A stretch of DNA of 12,578 nt from assembly GCA_039000685.1 (NCBI GenBank), contig JAWBNW010000019.1:1-12578 (forward strand), in the 5' to 3' direction. This document shows positions 1 through 5,883 of the stretch, in pieces. The notes under the pieces are model-generated. The model was not told the DNA's origin. It did not search any database and saw only the letters and a list, made by a program, of their open reading frames with translations. The stretch is from JAVZGQ01 sp039000685. GTDB taxonomy: Archaea > Aenigmatarchaeota > Aenigmatarchaeia > CG10238-14 > SCSR01. Every line of letters starts with the position of its first letter. Positions within the stretch are counted from its first letter, which is position 1. Both the position numbers and the translations under genes were made by a program.

Positions 1-519
1 GAAGTTCTCCATGTAGCCCCAGAAGGTTTGAAAGCCGGTGACATCATAAGCTATGGTGGTGAGCCTGCAATTGGAAATGTTTTGCCTCTCTCTCAAATTC
101 CTGAAGGAACAAAAATTTTCTCGGTTGAAACTTATCCTGGCTCAGGACCAAAGCTTTGTAGAAGTTCTGGGACTTTTGCACTTGTTGTCGGCAAGATTGG
201 AAATAAAGTCAAGGTTCAATTCCCATCTGGAAAAGTTATCGAATTGTCAGGCAATTGTAAAGCAACAGTGGGCGTGCCTGCTGCCAGTGGAAGAATTGAC
301 AAGCCTTGGGTTAAAGCTGGCAAGAAATTGCATGCGATGATGGCAAGGGGCAAGCTCTACCCAAGAAGTGCTGGAGTTGCTATGACTCCAACAGATCACC
401 CATACGGAGGAAGGAGCAAGAGACCAAGACCCTCAAGGGCAGTCAAACGCTCAACACCACCGGGAGCAAAAGTCGGAGCTATAAGCCCGAGAAGAATGGG
501 TAGGAAGAAGGGTAGTTGA
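1..519 (+). CDS. rpl2: 50S ribosomal protein L2 (uL2), 5' end missing
   Basis: This is the C-terminal part of the large-subunit protein uL2, which binds 23S rRNA near the peptidyl transferase centre and supports subunit association. The frame is open from base 1 and gives 172 residues; family members have about 235-245, so roughly 65-70 N-terminal residues lie outside the window. The second, SH3-like domain is visible (KAGDIISYGG, then GNVLPLSQIPEGT), followed by the conserved PWVKAGKKLHAMMARGK stretch and the DHPYGG loop with the conserved functional histidine. The very basic tail ends in RRMGRKKGS. The loop reads HPYGGR, whereas archaeal and eukaryotic proteins usually have HPFGGG. The stop is followed after one base by the uS19 start, as expected in the archaeal S10 operon. 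The identification is secure. Confidence 0.97.
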   Translation, partial: EVLHVAPEGLKAGDIISYGGEPAIGNVLPLSQIPEGTKIFSVETYPGSGPKLCRSSGTFALVVGKIGNKVKVQFPSGKVIELSGNCKATVGVPAASGRIDKPWVKAGKKLHAMMARGKLYPRSAGVAMTPTDHPYGGRSKRPRPSRAVKRSTPPGAKVGAISPRRMGRKKGS

Positions 520-520
520 G

Positions 521-910
521 ATGGCAAAGGTCTTCACTTTCAGGGGGAAAACTTTGGAAGAGCTCAAGCAGATGAGCATAGAAGAATTTACCAGATTGCT
601 AACAGCAAAAGAGAGAAGAACCCTTAAAAGAGGTTTGCAGGAGAGTCAAAAAAAGCTCTTGGAAGAAATAAAGAAAAATCCGGATGGCTTCCACAAGACT
701 CACTTGAGGGAAATGATAATTTTGCCTCAAATGATTGGTGCAAAGCTGGGTGTTTTCAACGGCAAGGAATGGGTGAACATTTACATAACCCCAGAGATGG
801 TTGGTCATAGGTTAGGAGAGTTTTCTGTTCCCATCAAGCGTGTAAAGCACTCCGCTCCAGGTATAGGTGCAACGAGAGGTAGCAAGTTCTATGCAGCAAA
901 GCCAACATAA
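521..910 (+). CDS. rps19: 30S ribosomal protein S19 (uS19)
   Basis: uS19 is a small-subunit head protein that contacts 16S rRNA and uS13. The 129 residues match the archaeal form throughout: the N-terminal F-RGKTLEELKQMSIEEF, the basic KERRTLKRGL, the core THLREMIILPQMIGAKLGVFNGKEW, and the C-terminal EMVGHRLGEF with the signature HSAPGIGATRGSKF. Archaeal members are usually slightly longer (about 130-150), so this one is compact. The ATG follows the uL2 stop by one base, and the uL2 3' end (GGTAGTTGAG) can act as a weak SD. The gene is co-transcribed with uL2 and uL22. Confidence 0.97.
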   Translation: MAKVFTFRGKTLEELKQMSIEEFTRLLTAKERRTLKRGLQESQKKLLEEIKKNPDGFHKTHLREMIILPQMIGAKLGVFNGKEWVNIYITPEMVGHRLGEFSVPIKRVKHSAPGIGATRGSKFYAAKPT

Positions 911-920
911 GTGATGCATA

Positions 921-1280
921 ATGAAAACAGCTTCTTCAAAAATTTCGAATGCAAGGATTTCTTTGAAACACTCTTTAGTCCTTTGCAAAGAATTGAAGGG
1001 GAAAAAATTGGGAAAGGCAAGAAAATTTTTGGAAAATTTGATTTCAGAAAAAGTAAGCATAGATGGGAAATATTATACTAAAGCGGCTGGAATTTTTTTG
1101 GAACTTTTGAGAGCAGCAGAAGCTAATGCCAGACAAAAGGGTTTGAATGCCGAAAAACTTTTCATTAAAAACATAAAAGCCGATAAAGGGTTAAGATTTT
1201 ACAGGCCAAGAAGCTTGTGGCACTTGAGAAGACAGAGAGCAAAAGCTGTTAATCTGACAGTGGAAGTGGAGGAGAGATGA
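921..1280 (+). CDS. rpl22: 50S ribosomal protein L22 (uL22), short form
   Basis: uL22 lies at the polypeptide exit tunnel and binds several 23S rRNA domains. Recognisable parts are the N-terminal ARISLKHSLVLCKELKGKKLGKARKFLENLI, the central KAAGIFLELLRAAEANARQKGL helix, and the C-terminal beta-hairpin region with RFYRPRS and the RQRAKAVNLTVEVEE strand. At 119 residues it is about 30 shorter than typical archaeal uL22 (about 150). The basic, glycine-rich stretch that normally precedes the KAAK helix is replaced by a few residues (DGKYYT), so its length resembles the bacterial protein. The start is ATG 921, preceded by GTGATG with four bases between, a good archaeal SD. The TGA stop overlaps the uS3 ATG. 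Confidence 0.94.
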   Translation: MKTASSKISNARISLKHSLVLCKELKGKKLGKARKFLENLISEKVSIDGKYYTKAAGIFLELLRAAEANARQKGLNAEKLFIKNIKADKGLRFYRPRSLWHLRRQRAKAVNLTVEVEER

Positions 1281-1888
1281 TGGCGATCGAGAAAGTTTTT
1301 GTTAAAGAAGGGATAAAAGAATCTGAGGTTGAAGCTTACTTGGCAAAAAAATTCGAGAAAGCTGGCTACAGCCACACAGAAATTCAGAGAACTCCTTTGG
1401 GCACAAGATTGATAATTTATGCCCACAAGCCCGGTCTTGTTATAGGAAGGTCTGGAAGGAAAGTTGATGAGATAACTGAAGAGATAAGAAAAAAGTTTGG
1501 TTTTGAAAACCCGCTTGTTGATGTGAGAGAAGTGGAAAATCCTTTTCTCGACGCTCACATAGTCGCGAGAAGAATAGCAAATGCCATTGAAAAGGGGATA
1601 AACTTCAAGAAAGTTGCAAACTATTATCTGGACAGAGTTATGGAAGCTGGGGCCATAGGGGTTCACATCAAGATAGGTGGAAAGCTTGCGGGTAAGAAGA
1701 GGTCAAGATTCCAGAAATTCAAGAAAGGTTTTGTTGCGTTTTCTGGAGATTACGCTGAAACTCTTGTTGAAGTTGGGCATGCTCAAGCCAGCATCAAGCC
1801 TGGAATAGTTGGCATTCAAGTGAGGATAATGAGAGAGTTGCCAAAGGAGTTTGTTTTCGAGAAAGATGCAGAAGAAAAAGATTTATAG
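1277..1888 (+). CDS. rps3: 30S ribosomal protein S3 (uS3)
   Basis: uS3 forms part of the mRNA entry channel on the small-subunit head. The 203-residue protein has an N-terminal archaeal leader, then a type II KH RNA-binding domain with its GxxG loop at residues 57-60 (GLVIGRSGRKVDEI), and a C-terminal domain with GAIGVHIKIGGKLAGKKRSR, in which the glycine- and arginine-rich loop is conserved. The tail is acidic. The ATG shares bases with the uL22 TGA (ATGA), giving translational coupling. A second ATG follows directly at 1280, and the SD GGAGGAG at 1269-1275 fits that second ATG slightly better, so the true start may be one codon later. Confidence 0.96.
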   Translation: MMAIEKVFVKEGIKESEVEAYLAKKFEKAGYSHTEIQRTPLGTRLIIYAHKPGLVIGRSGRKVDEITEEIRKKFGFENPLVDVREVENPFLDAHIVARRIANAIEKGINFKKVANYYLDRVMEAGAIGVHIKIGGKLAGKKRSRFQKFKKGFVAFSGDYAETLVEVGHAQASIKPGIVGIQVRIMRELPKEFVFEKDAEEKDL

Positions 1889-1910
1889 ATTAAAAATAAA
1901 AAAGAAAAAA

Positions 1911-1915
1911 GGAGG
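1911..1915 (+). promoter_or_regulatory. Shine-Dalgarno site that fixes a TTG start for uL29
   Basis: GGAGG lies nine bases before the TTG at 1925, at the end of a purine-rich 36-base gap after uS3. The first in-frame ATG (1951) would remove the conserved N-terminal helix, so this SD and the family alignment together support the TTG start. Confidence 0.6.
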
Positions 1916-1924
1916 AAAGGACAG

Positions 1925-2119
1925 TTGAAGGCGGTTAAGCAGTTAAGAGAGATGAAAAAAGAAGAGTTGGATAAAAGGCTTTCTGAGCTCAGGCTAGAAC
2001 TCTTGAAAGAACAAGGGAACGTGAGGATGGGAAGGCCTGTAAAAAATCCTGGCAAGATTAAACAGATTAGAAAGAATATAGCAAGAATCCTCACGATAAA
2101 AAGAGAGGGAAAGAAGTAA
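1925..2119 (+). CDS. rpl29: 50S ribosomal protein L29 (uL29)
   Basis: uL29 is a small two-helix protein near the tunnel exit, where it helps dock factors such as SRP. The 64 residues follow the archaeal pattern: an N-terminal helix KQLREMKKEELDKRLSELRLELLKE, the GRPVKNPGKIKQIR turn, and the second helix RKNIARILTIKRE. The start is TTG 1925, because the only later ATG (1951) falls inside the first helix. The gap to uS3 is 36 bases of A-rich DNA, and the gap to the next gene is two bases. Length is normal for archaea. Confidence 0.93.
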   Translation: MKAVKQLREMKKEELDKRLSELRLELLKEQGNVRMGRPVKNPGKIKQIRKNIARILTIKREGKK

Positions 2120-2121
2120 AG

Positions 2122-2457
2122 ATGGCAGAAGTTTGTCCTACTTGCGGAGCACCTGCATCTTTTGGTGTTTGTTCAAAGTGTGGTCTGCCCACAGATCTTT
2201 GTACTTGCAGGGCTTTGGAGAGGGAAGAAGAGAAGATAAGGGTTTATATAGAAAAGAGGAAGTTCGGGAAGCCGATAACAATAATTGAAGGGATAAAAGA
2301 AAATGCTAAAGAACTTGTTTCTCAGTTAAAATCAAAATTGGCTTGTGGCGGTACCTTCAAAAACAATCACATAGAGCTTCAAGGCGACCATAGGAGCAAG
2401 TTGAAGGATTTGCTCTTGAAGTTTGGATATCAAGCTGAACAGATAGAGATAAGCTAG
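2122..2457 (+). CDS. sui1: Translation initiation factor aIF1 (SUI1 family) with an extra zinc-binding N-terminus
   Basis: aIF1, the homologue of eukaryotic eIF1, binds the 30S P site and controls start-codon fidelity. The SUI1 domain spans about residues 38-110, with RVYIEKRKFGKPITIIEGI, the signature KLACGGTFKNNHIELQGDH and the C-terminal LLLKFGY. The N-terminal 30 residues hold six cysteines: C5 and C8 (CPTCG), C17 and C20 (CSKCG), then C27 and C29. From family knowledge, many archaeal aIF1 proteins carry a single CxxCGLP..LCxC knuckle; here a further CPTCGAP unit precedes it, so a full four-cysteine zinc ribbon is possible. The ATG follows the uL29 stop by two bases. The position between uL29 and Rpp29 is the standard archaeal arrangement. 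Confidence 0.95.
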   Translation: MAEVCPTCGAPASFGVCSKCGLPTDLCTCRALEREEEKIRVYIEKRKFGKPITIIEGIKENAKELVSQLKSKLACGGTFKNNHIELQGDHRSKLKDLLLKFGYQAEQIEIS

Positions 2458-2470
2458 ATCTCCTCTTTTC

Positions 2471-2480
2471 CTTAAAAATA
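2471..2480 (+). promoter_or_regulatory. Probable internal TATA box for rnp1
   Basis: CTTAAAAATA is centred about 31 bases before the ATG at 2507, in a 49-base gap of otherwise tightly packed genes. No SD precedes that ATG. Transcription would start within a few bases of the ATG, giving a nearly leaderless message and a second entry point into the operon. No clear purine-rich BRE (transcription factor B recognition element) is seen upstream, so this is an inference. Confidence 0.4.
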
Positions 2481-2506
2481 AGCTAATCCCCACACATAAT
2501 TATCTT

Positions 2507-2791
2507 ATGCCAATCACTCCACAAAACCTGGTCAGACACGAGCTAATTGGCCTAGAAGTGAAAATCTCGAACTCAACTGACCCAAGCCAAAAAGGTTTGA
2601 AAGGTAAAATCATAGATGAAACTTACAACACTTTCAAAATTGAATCTACAGACGGAAAAGAAAAAATCATACCAAAAGCAAATTCAGTTTTCATCTTCAC
2701 TTTGCCTTGTGGGGGAAGAGTTGAAGTTGATGGAAAGCTGCTTGTGGCAAGACCGGAAGATAGAATCAAGAAGAAATTTGCAAGATGGTGA
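2507..2791 (+). CDS. rnp1: RNase P protein component 1 (Rpp29/Pop4 family)
   Basis: Rnp1 is the archaeal homologue of eukaryotic Rpp29/Pop4, a subunit of RNase P, which removes the 5' leader of pre-tRNA; with Rpp21 it supports the RNA's specificity domain. The 94 residues show the Sm-like barrel: NLVRHELIGLEVKISNSTDPSQKGLKGKI, then DETYNTFKIE, the IIPKANSVFIFTLP strand pair and the C-terminal GKLLVARPEDRIKKKF helix. Length is normal. The ATG has no SD (bases before it read TATCTT). It is separated by 49 bases from aIF1 and about 79 from uS17, so it sits loosely within the operon and may have its own promoter. Confidence 0.94.
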   Translation: MPITPQNLVRHELIGLEVKISNSTDPSQKGLKGKIIDETYNTFKIESTDGKEKIIPKANSVFIFTLPCGGRVEVDGKLLVARPEDRIKKKFARW

Positions 2792-2803
2792 AAAAGATTA
2801 ATA

Positions 2804-2818
2804 TCTTACTATATTAAA
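2804..2818 (+). promoter_or_regulatory. Possible TATA box before uS17
   Basis: The AT-rich stretch TTACTATATTAAA lies about 55-65 bases before the uS17 start. A transcript starting about 26 bases downstream would have a short leader that contains the GGTGAT SD at 2861. The whole gap is AT-rich, so this call is weak. Confidence 0.25.
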
Positions 2819-2870
2819 AGAATTAAAAGTTCAAAAAACAAAAGATTAAAAATATCATTAGGTGATTGAA

Positions 2871-3224
2871 TTGAAGAGAGAAAAGAGAACAAGAGATATA
2901 GGCATAGACATCGCTCCACCAAAGGGCACTTGTGATGATGAAAAATGCCCCTTCCACGGACATCTCAAGGTTAGGGGGAAAATTCTTCAAGGTTTGGTAG
3001 TCTCAGCTAGAGCCCAAAAAACTGTTGTGATAGAGAGGAATTACTTGCACTACATTCCAAAGTATGAGAGATATGAGAGGCGCCACTCAAGAATTTCTGC
3101 TTACAATCCTGAATGCATAGATGCGAAAGAAGGTGATGTGGTGAAGATAGCTGAGTGCAGGCCCTTGAGCAAGACCAAAGCTTTTGTTGTTGTTGAAATT
3201 GTGAAAAGGAAGGGAGAAAAATGA
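2871..3224 (+). CDS. rps17: 30S ribosomal protein S17 (uS17)
   Basis: uS17 is a primary 16S rRNA-binding protein of the small-subunit body, with an OB fold. The archaeal N-terminal extension RDIGIDIAPPKGTCDDEKCPFHG is present, including its C-x4-C-x2-H cluster, followed by the OB-fold strands (KILQGLVVSARAQKTVVIER), YLHYIPKYERYERRHSRISAYNPECIDAKEGD and the highly conserved IAECRPLSKTKAFVVVE. I chose TTG 2871 because a perfect archaeal SD, GGTGAT, lies at 2861-2866 with four bases between, the same spacing as in uL22. The alternative GTG at 2862 would add three residues and overlap that SD. The TGA overlaps the uL14 ATG. Confidence 0.95.
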   Translation: MKREKRTRDIGIDIAPPKGTCDDEKCPFHGHLKVRGKILQGLVVSARAQKTVVIERNYLHYIPKYERYERRHSRISAYNPECIDAKEGDVVKIAECRPLSKTKAFVVVEIVKRKGEK

Positions 3225-3619
3225 AAGCCGTGAAAGCCAATATCACGAGAGCTTTAAATGTTGGAAGCTATATAAATTGCGTGGACAACACGGGCGCAAA
3301 AGTCTTGCAGATAATTTCTGTTTTTGGTTACAAGGGTGTGAGAAGAAGGCAACCAAAAGCTGGAGTGGCTGATGTGGTAAAGTGTTCGGTGAAGAAGGGA
3401 GACGTGAAGATAAGGAAGCAAGTTGTGAATGCTGTCATAATAAGGCAAAAAGCTGAGTACAGAAGACCAAACGGTTTGAGAATAAGCTTTGAAGATAATG
3501 CTGCTGTGATAGTTGATGACAATTTTGAGCCGAAAGGGACAGAAATAAAGGGGCCTGTGGCAAAGGAAGCTGTTGAAAGGTTTTCTGCCATAGGAAAAAT
3601 TGCAAGCATGGTGGTTTGA
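3221..3619 (+). CDS. rpl14: 50S ribosomal protein L14 (uL14)
   Basis: uL14 sits at the subunit interface of the large subunit and forms bridges to the small subunit; initiation factor aIF6 docks on it. The 132 residues carry the family landmarks: GSYINCVDNTGAKVLQIISV, VRRRQPKAGVADVVKCSVKKGD, the NAVIIRQKAEYRRPNG loop, the FEDNAAVIVDDNFEPKGTEIKGPVA signature and the C-terminal FSAIGKIASMVV. Length matches the archaeal family. The start is in an ATGA overlap with uS17, with GGGAG just upstream as the SD. Confidence 0.97.
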   Translation: MKAVKANITRALNVGSYINCVDNTGAKVLQIISVFGYKGVRRRQPKAGVADVVKCSVKKGDVKIRKQVVNAVIIRQKAEYRRPNGLRISFEDNAAVIVDDNFEPKGTEIKGPVAKEAVERFSAIGKIASMVV

Positions 3620-3991
3620 ATGGAAAGGCCAAAATCAAAAAAAGCAAGAAAACAGAGGAAGTTTTTGTTTAATGCTCCTCTGCACTTGAGAAGAAAAATG
3701 ATTTCAGCTCATTTATCTAAAGAGCTTAAAGAAAAATACAAGAAGAGGAGCTTGTCTTTGAGGAAGGGAGATGAAGTCGAAATCATGTGCGGTGAATTCA
3801 AAGGAAAAAGAGGAAAAATTTCAAGGATTGACTCAAAGAAATACAAGGTCTACATAGAAGGAATAACAAGAAAGAAAACAACAGGAGCCGAAGTTCAAGT
3901 TCCAATTCACCCCTCAAATTTAAGGATTATAAGCTTGAATTTAGATGATAAGAAAAGGGTAGAAGCTTTGGAAAGAAAAATAAAGAAGTGA
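3620..3991 (+). CDS. rpl24: 50S ribosomal protein L24 (uL24)
   Basis: uL24 is an early assembly protein of the large subunit near the tunnel exit. The 123 residues show the archaeal/eukaryotic N-terminal extension (SKKARKQRKFLFNAPLHLRRKMISAHLSKELKEKY), then the KOW motif in RKGDEVEIMCGEFKGKRGKISRID, and the conserved TGAEVQVPIHPSNLRI segment. The ATG abuts the uL14 stop with no spacer, so it depends on translational coupling. Four bases separate it from eS4. Confidence 0.96.
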   Translation: MERPKSKKARKQRKFLFNAPLHLRRKMISAHLSKELKEKYKKRSLSLRKGDEVEIMCGEFKGKRGKISRIDSKKYKVYIEGITRKKTTGAEVQVPIHPSNLRIISLNLDDKKRVEALERKIKK

Positions 3992-3995
3992 GAAC

Positions 3996-4694
3996 ATGGC
4001 AAAGCTTAAGAGATTGCTAGCACCAGATTTTTGGAAAATACCAAAGAAGAAGATGACTTGGGCAGTTTCACCAAGGCCAGGACCACACAAGAAATTTGAA
4101 TGTATTCCTTTGCTGGTTATAGTGAGAGATATTTTGGGTTTAGCCGAGACCGGAAAAGAAGCAAAAAATATAATTAAAAGAGGTGAAGTTTGGGTTGATG
4201 GCAAACCAAGGAAAGACCCAAACTATCCTACCGGTTTGATGGATGTGGTTTCTATACCAAAGATGAATAAACACTGCAGAATTATCCCATACGAAAAGGG
4301 CTTAAAACTAATAGAAATTTCCGAGAAAGAAGCAAACTCAAAAATTTTGAGGATAAGCAACAAGAAAATGGTAAAAAAAGCAAAAGTTCAGCTCAATTTT
4401 CATGACGGGAAAAATTTGCTTGTCGACAAAGATGTTTACAAGACAGGAGATTCTGTTCTAATAGAATTACCATCAAAAATTATTAACCACATCAAGCTCG
4501 AGAAAGGAGCCCTCGGTCTAATACTGAAAGGGAAGAATGCAGGAAAGCTGGCAAAGGTTATCGAGATAGTCTTGACAAGAACGCAAGAGCCGAGAAAAGT
4601 CATTTGTGAAACTGATGGCAAAAAGTTAGAAGTGGTTTTCGATTACTTTTTTGTGGTGGGAAAAGAAGCACCGGCAATAAAGGTGAGTGAATGA
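3996..4694 (+). CDS. rps4e: 30S ribosomal protein S4e (eS4)
   Basis: eS4 is a small-subunit protein found only in archaea and eukaryotes. The 232 residues start with the conserved HLKRL-like leader (AKLKRLLAPDFWKIPKKK) and the WAVSPRPGPHKKFECIPLLVIVRDIL signature. An S4 RNA-binding domain follows (about residues 42-85: AKNIIKRGEVWVDGKPRKDPNYPTGLMDVVSI). The central domain includes QLNFHDGKNLLV and GDSVLIELPS, and a KOW-like stretch near residues 170-200 (GALGLILKGKNAGKLAKVIEI) closes the core. Length is at the lower end of the archaeal range (about 235-245). TGA overlaps the uL5 ATG. Confidence 0.97.
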   Translation: MAKLKRLLAPDFWKIPKKKMTWAVSPRPGPHKKFECIPLLVIVRDILGLAETGKEAKNIIKRGEVWVDGKPRKDPNYPTGLMDVVSIPKMNKHCRIIPYEKGLKLIEISEKEANSKILRISNKKMVKKAKVQLNFHDGKNLLVDKDVYKTGDSVLIELPSKIINHIKLEKGALGLILKGKNAGKLAKVIEIVLTRTQEPRKVICETDGKKLEVVFDYFFVVGKEAPAIKVSE

Positions 4695-5197
4695 ATTCCA
4701 TGAAAAGGATTGAGATAGAAAAAGTTACACTGAATATCGGTTGTGCAGGCGATCTCGAAAAAATTGAAAGAGCAAAAAAACTCTTGGAGATGCTGACCGG
4801 AAGAACCCCCGCGATAACAAAATCAAAAAGAAGAAGCACCTTTGGAATTGCAAAAGATAAGCCAGTAGGAGTGATGGTAACTCTAAGAGGAAAAGAAGCA
4901 GAAGATTTCTTGAAGAGGGCTTTGTATGCCGTGGAAAACAAGCTCAAGTCCTCACAATTTGATTCAGAAGGCAACTTCAGTTTTGGGATAAAAGAATATA
5001 TAGACATCCAGGGGGTGAAGTATTCTCACCAAGTTGGTATGTTGGGCTTGGATATTTGTGTGAGCTTGAAAAGACCGGGATTCAGGATCAAATGCAGGAG
5101 AGTGCAAAAAAGAAAAATACCTAGAAAACATAAAATTAATAAAGAAGAAGCGATGGAATGGGTGAAAAATAATTTTGGGGTTGAGATAATTGAATGA
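4691..5197 (+). CDS. rpl5: 50S ribosomal protein L5 (uL5)
   Basis: uL5 binds 5S rRNA and contacts the P-site tRNA in the central protuberance. The 168 residues show IEKVTLNIGCAGD near the N-terminus, the KLLEMLTGRTPAITKSKRR region, the GVMVTLRG strand, FSFGIKEYIDIQGVKYSHQVGMLGLDICVSL (core of the 5S-binding fold) and KRPGFRIKCRR. ATG 4691 overlaps the eS4 stop (ATGA) with GGTGAG just upstream; a second ATG at 4700 is also possible and would remove three residues. The 3' end overlaps the next small gene by eight bases. Confidence 0.96.
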   Translation: MNSMKRIEIEKVTLNIGCAGDLEKIERAKKLLEMLTGRTPAITKSKRRSTFGIAKDKPVGVMVTLRGKEAEDFLKRALYAVENKLKSSQFDSEGNFSFGIKEYIDIQGVKYSHQVGMLGLDICVSLKRPGFRIKCRRVQKRKIPRKHKINKEEAMEWVKNNFGVEIIE

Positions 5198-5378
5198 AGA
5201 AATTTTTTATGACATAGATAATGAGCTTCTCGTGAAGATGAGCGGGGCCATTTTGAGAAAGGCCGAAATGGAAAAAGATTTTGAGAAAGTTTACATTAGA
5301 GTTTTCGAAAATTTGATTGAAATGGAAGTTCTTGGTTTTAGGGATGTAGTTGAAATTCTTGGGAATTTGGGTGGGTGA
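5190..5378 (+). CDS. Unrecognised 62-residue acidic protein in the ribosomal operon
   Basis: I do not recognise this protein. It fills the whole space between uL5 and uS14: the TTG start overlaps the uL5 3' end by eight bases and the TGA is followed directly by the uS14 ATG, with no spacer. An in-frame TAA just before (5187-5189) excludes a longer form, so TTG 5190 is the first possible start. It has 14 Asp/Glu against 7 Lys/Arg (net about -7), which is unusual beside basic ribosomal proteins. It looks helical, with a middle segment KAEMEKDFEKVYIRVFENLIEMEVLG and a glycine-rich end (GNLGG). There are no cysteines, no signal peptide and no membrane helix. The typical archaeal order is uL5-uS14, so this is an insertion. 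It does not resemble uS8 or uL6. Base composition and codon use match the flanking genes, which supports a real gene. Confidence 0.6.
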   Translation: MNEEIFYDIDNELLVKMSGAILRKAEMEKDFEKVYIRVFENLIEMEVLGFRDVVEILGNLGG

Positions 5379-5525
5379 ATGCCTAAGAAATTTGGAAGAG
5401 GAACAAGAGTTTGCAAGAAGTGTGGAAGAGCAGGAATGGGGATAATCAGAAAATATGGTCTTTATTATTGCAGGCAATGTTTCAGAGAAGAAGCAAAGAA
5501 GATCGGTTTCAAGAAATATTCTTAA
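5379..5525 (+). CDS. rps14: 30S ribosomal protein S14, zinc-binding type (uS14)
   Basis: uS14 is a small-subunit head protein. This 48-residue form reads MPKKFGRGTRVCKKCG at the start, with cysteine pairs CKKC and CRQC about 16 residues apart forming a zinc-ribbon site, then FREEAKKIGFKKYS. The IRKYGLYYCRQCFRE stretch is the family signature. It is at the short end of the archaeal range (about 50-57). The ATG directly follows the preceding TGA. It is the last ribosomal gene here: the uS8, uL6 and later spc genes that usually follow are missing. Confidence 0.95.
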   Translation: MPKKFGRGTRVCKKCGRAGMGIIRKYGLYYCRQCFREEAKKIGFKKYS

Positions 5526-5883
5526 TCTTTGAAATGTTCGAGCAATTCAAGCATTTCTTCTTCTTGTGTTTTATCTTCGTTTGCGGAATAAATTCCAACC
5601 AATAAAGCTAAAATCTCGCTTGTAAAATAAAGGGGCGTGTTTGAAAGATAAGAAAATAAAAATGAACAAACAATTTTTAAACTTAAAATCAAAGAACTTT
5701 TTTCTACTTGTTGATACTTTTTTCAGAGAGATAATCTAATTTGTTTCTAAGCTCTGGTACGAGATTGGGATTACTTTTTTCTATCATAGTGTTTTCATAT
5801 AAGTTGTAGTTTCTTGCAAGTTCTTCAGAAATTTTTATTGTGCCAAGTATTGGAGTAAGAGAAAAAAAATTCTCCCAACTCAT
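5522..5883 (-). pseudogene. Frameshifted small gene behind uS14 (about 120 residues if repaired)
   Basis: Two protein-like reading frames lie head to tail on the - strand. The upstream part starts at ATG 5883 (MSWENFFSLTPILGTIK), runs 59 residues and stops at TAG 5704-5706. The downstream part is open after a TGA near 5720 and ends at TAA 5522-5524; it contains SNTPLYFTSEILALLVGIYS and the acidic amphipathic end EEEMLELLEHFKD. Adding one base at the run of six A (about 5717-5722) joins them into one protein of about 120 residues with a partly hydrophobic middle. Read separately, the second part could start only at TTG 5692 (56 residues) and has no SD. An alternative start at ATG 5908, with a GGGGG SD-like run, would need a second shift at a run of eight T (5862-5869). 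The product is not recognised. GC is about 30% by hand count against about 40% in the ribosomal genes. Its 3' end overlaps the uS14 stop. Real decay and a sequencing or assembly indel are both possible. Confidence 0.5.

Noticed and set aside
1199..1666. - strand frame of 155 codons across uL22 and uS3
   Set aside because: It overlaps two secure ribosomal genes and has no recognisable motif or start signal.
5190..5378. The acidic frame as a degraded uS8 or uL6
   Set aside because: None of the conserved uS8 or uL6 motifs are present, and the frame is intact and acidic rather than basic.
5411..5605. + strand frame overlapping uS14 and running into the spacer
   Set aside because: It is out of frame with uS14, and its tail (FFLCFIFVCGINSN) is low-complexity noise from T-rich DNA.
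5862..5869. Run of eight T (on the - strand) as a programmed frameshift site
   Set aside because: The gene can start at ATG 5883 in the downstream frame without any shift here, so a programmed event is not needed.
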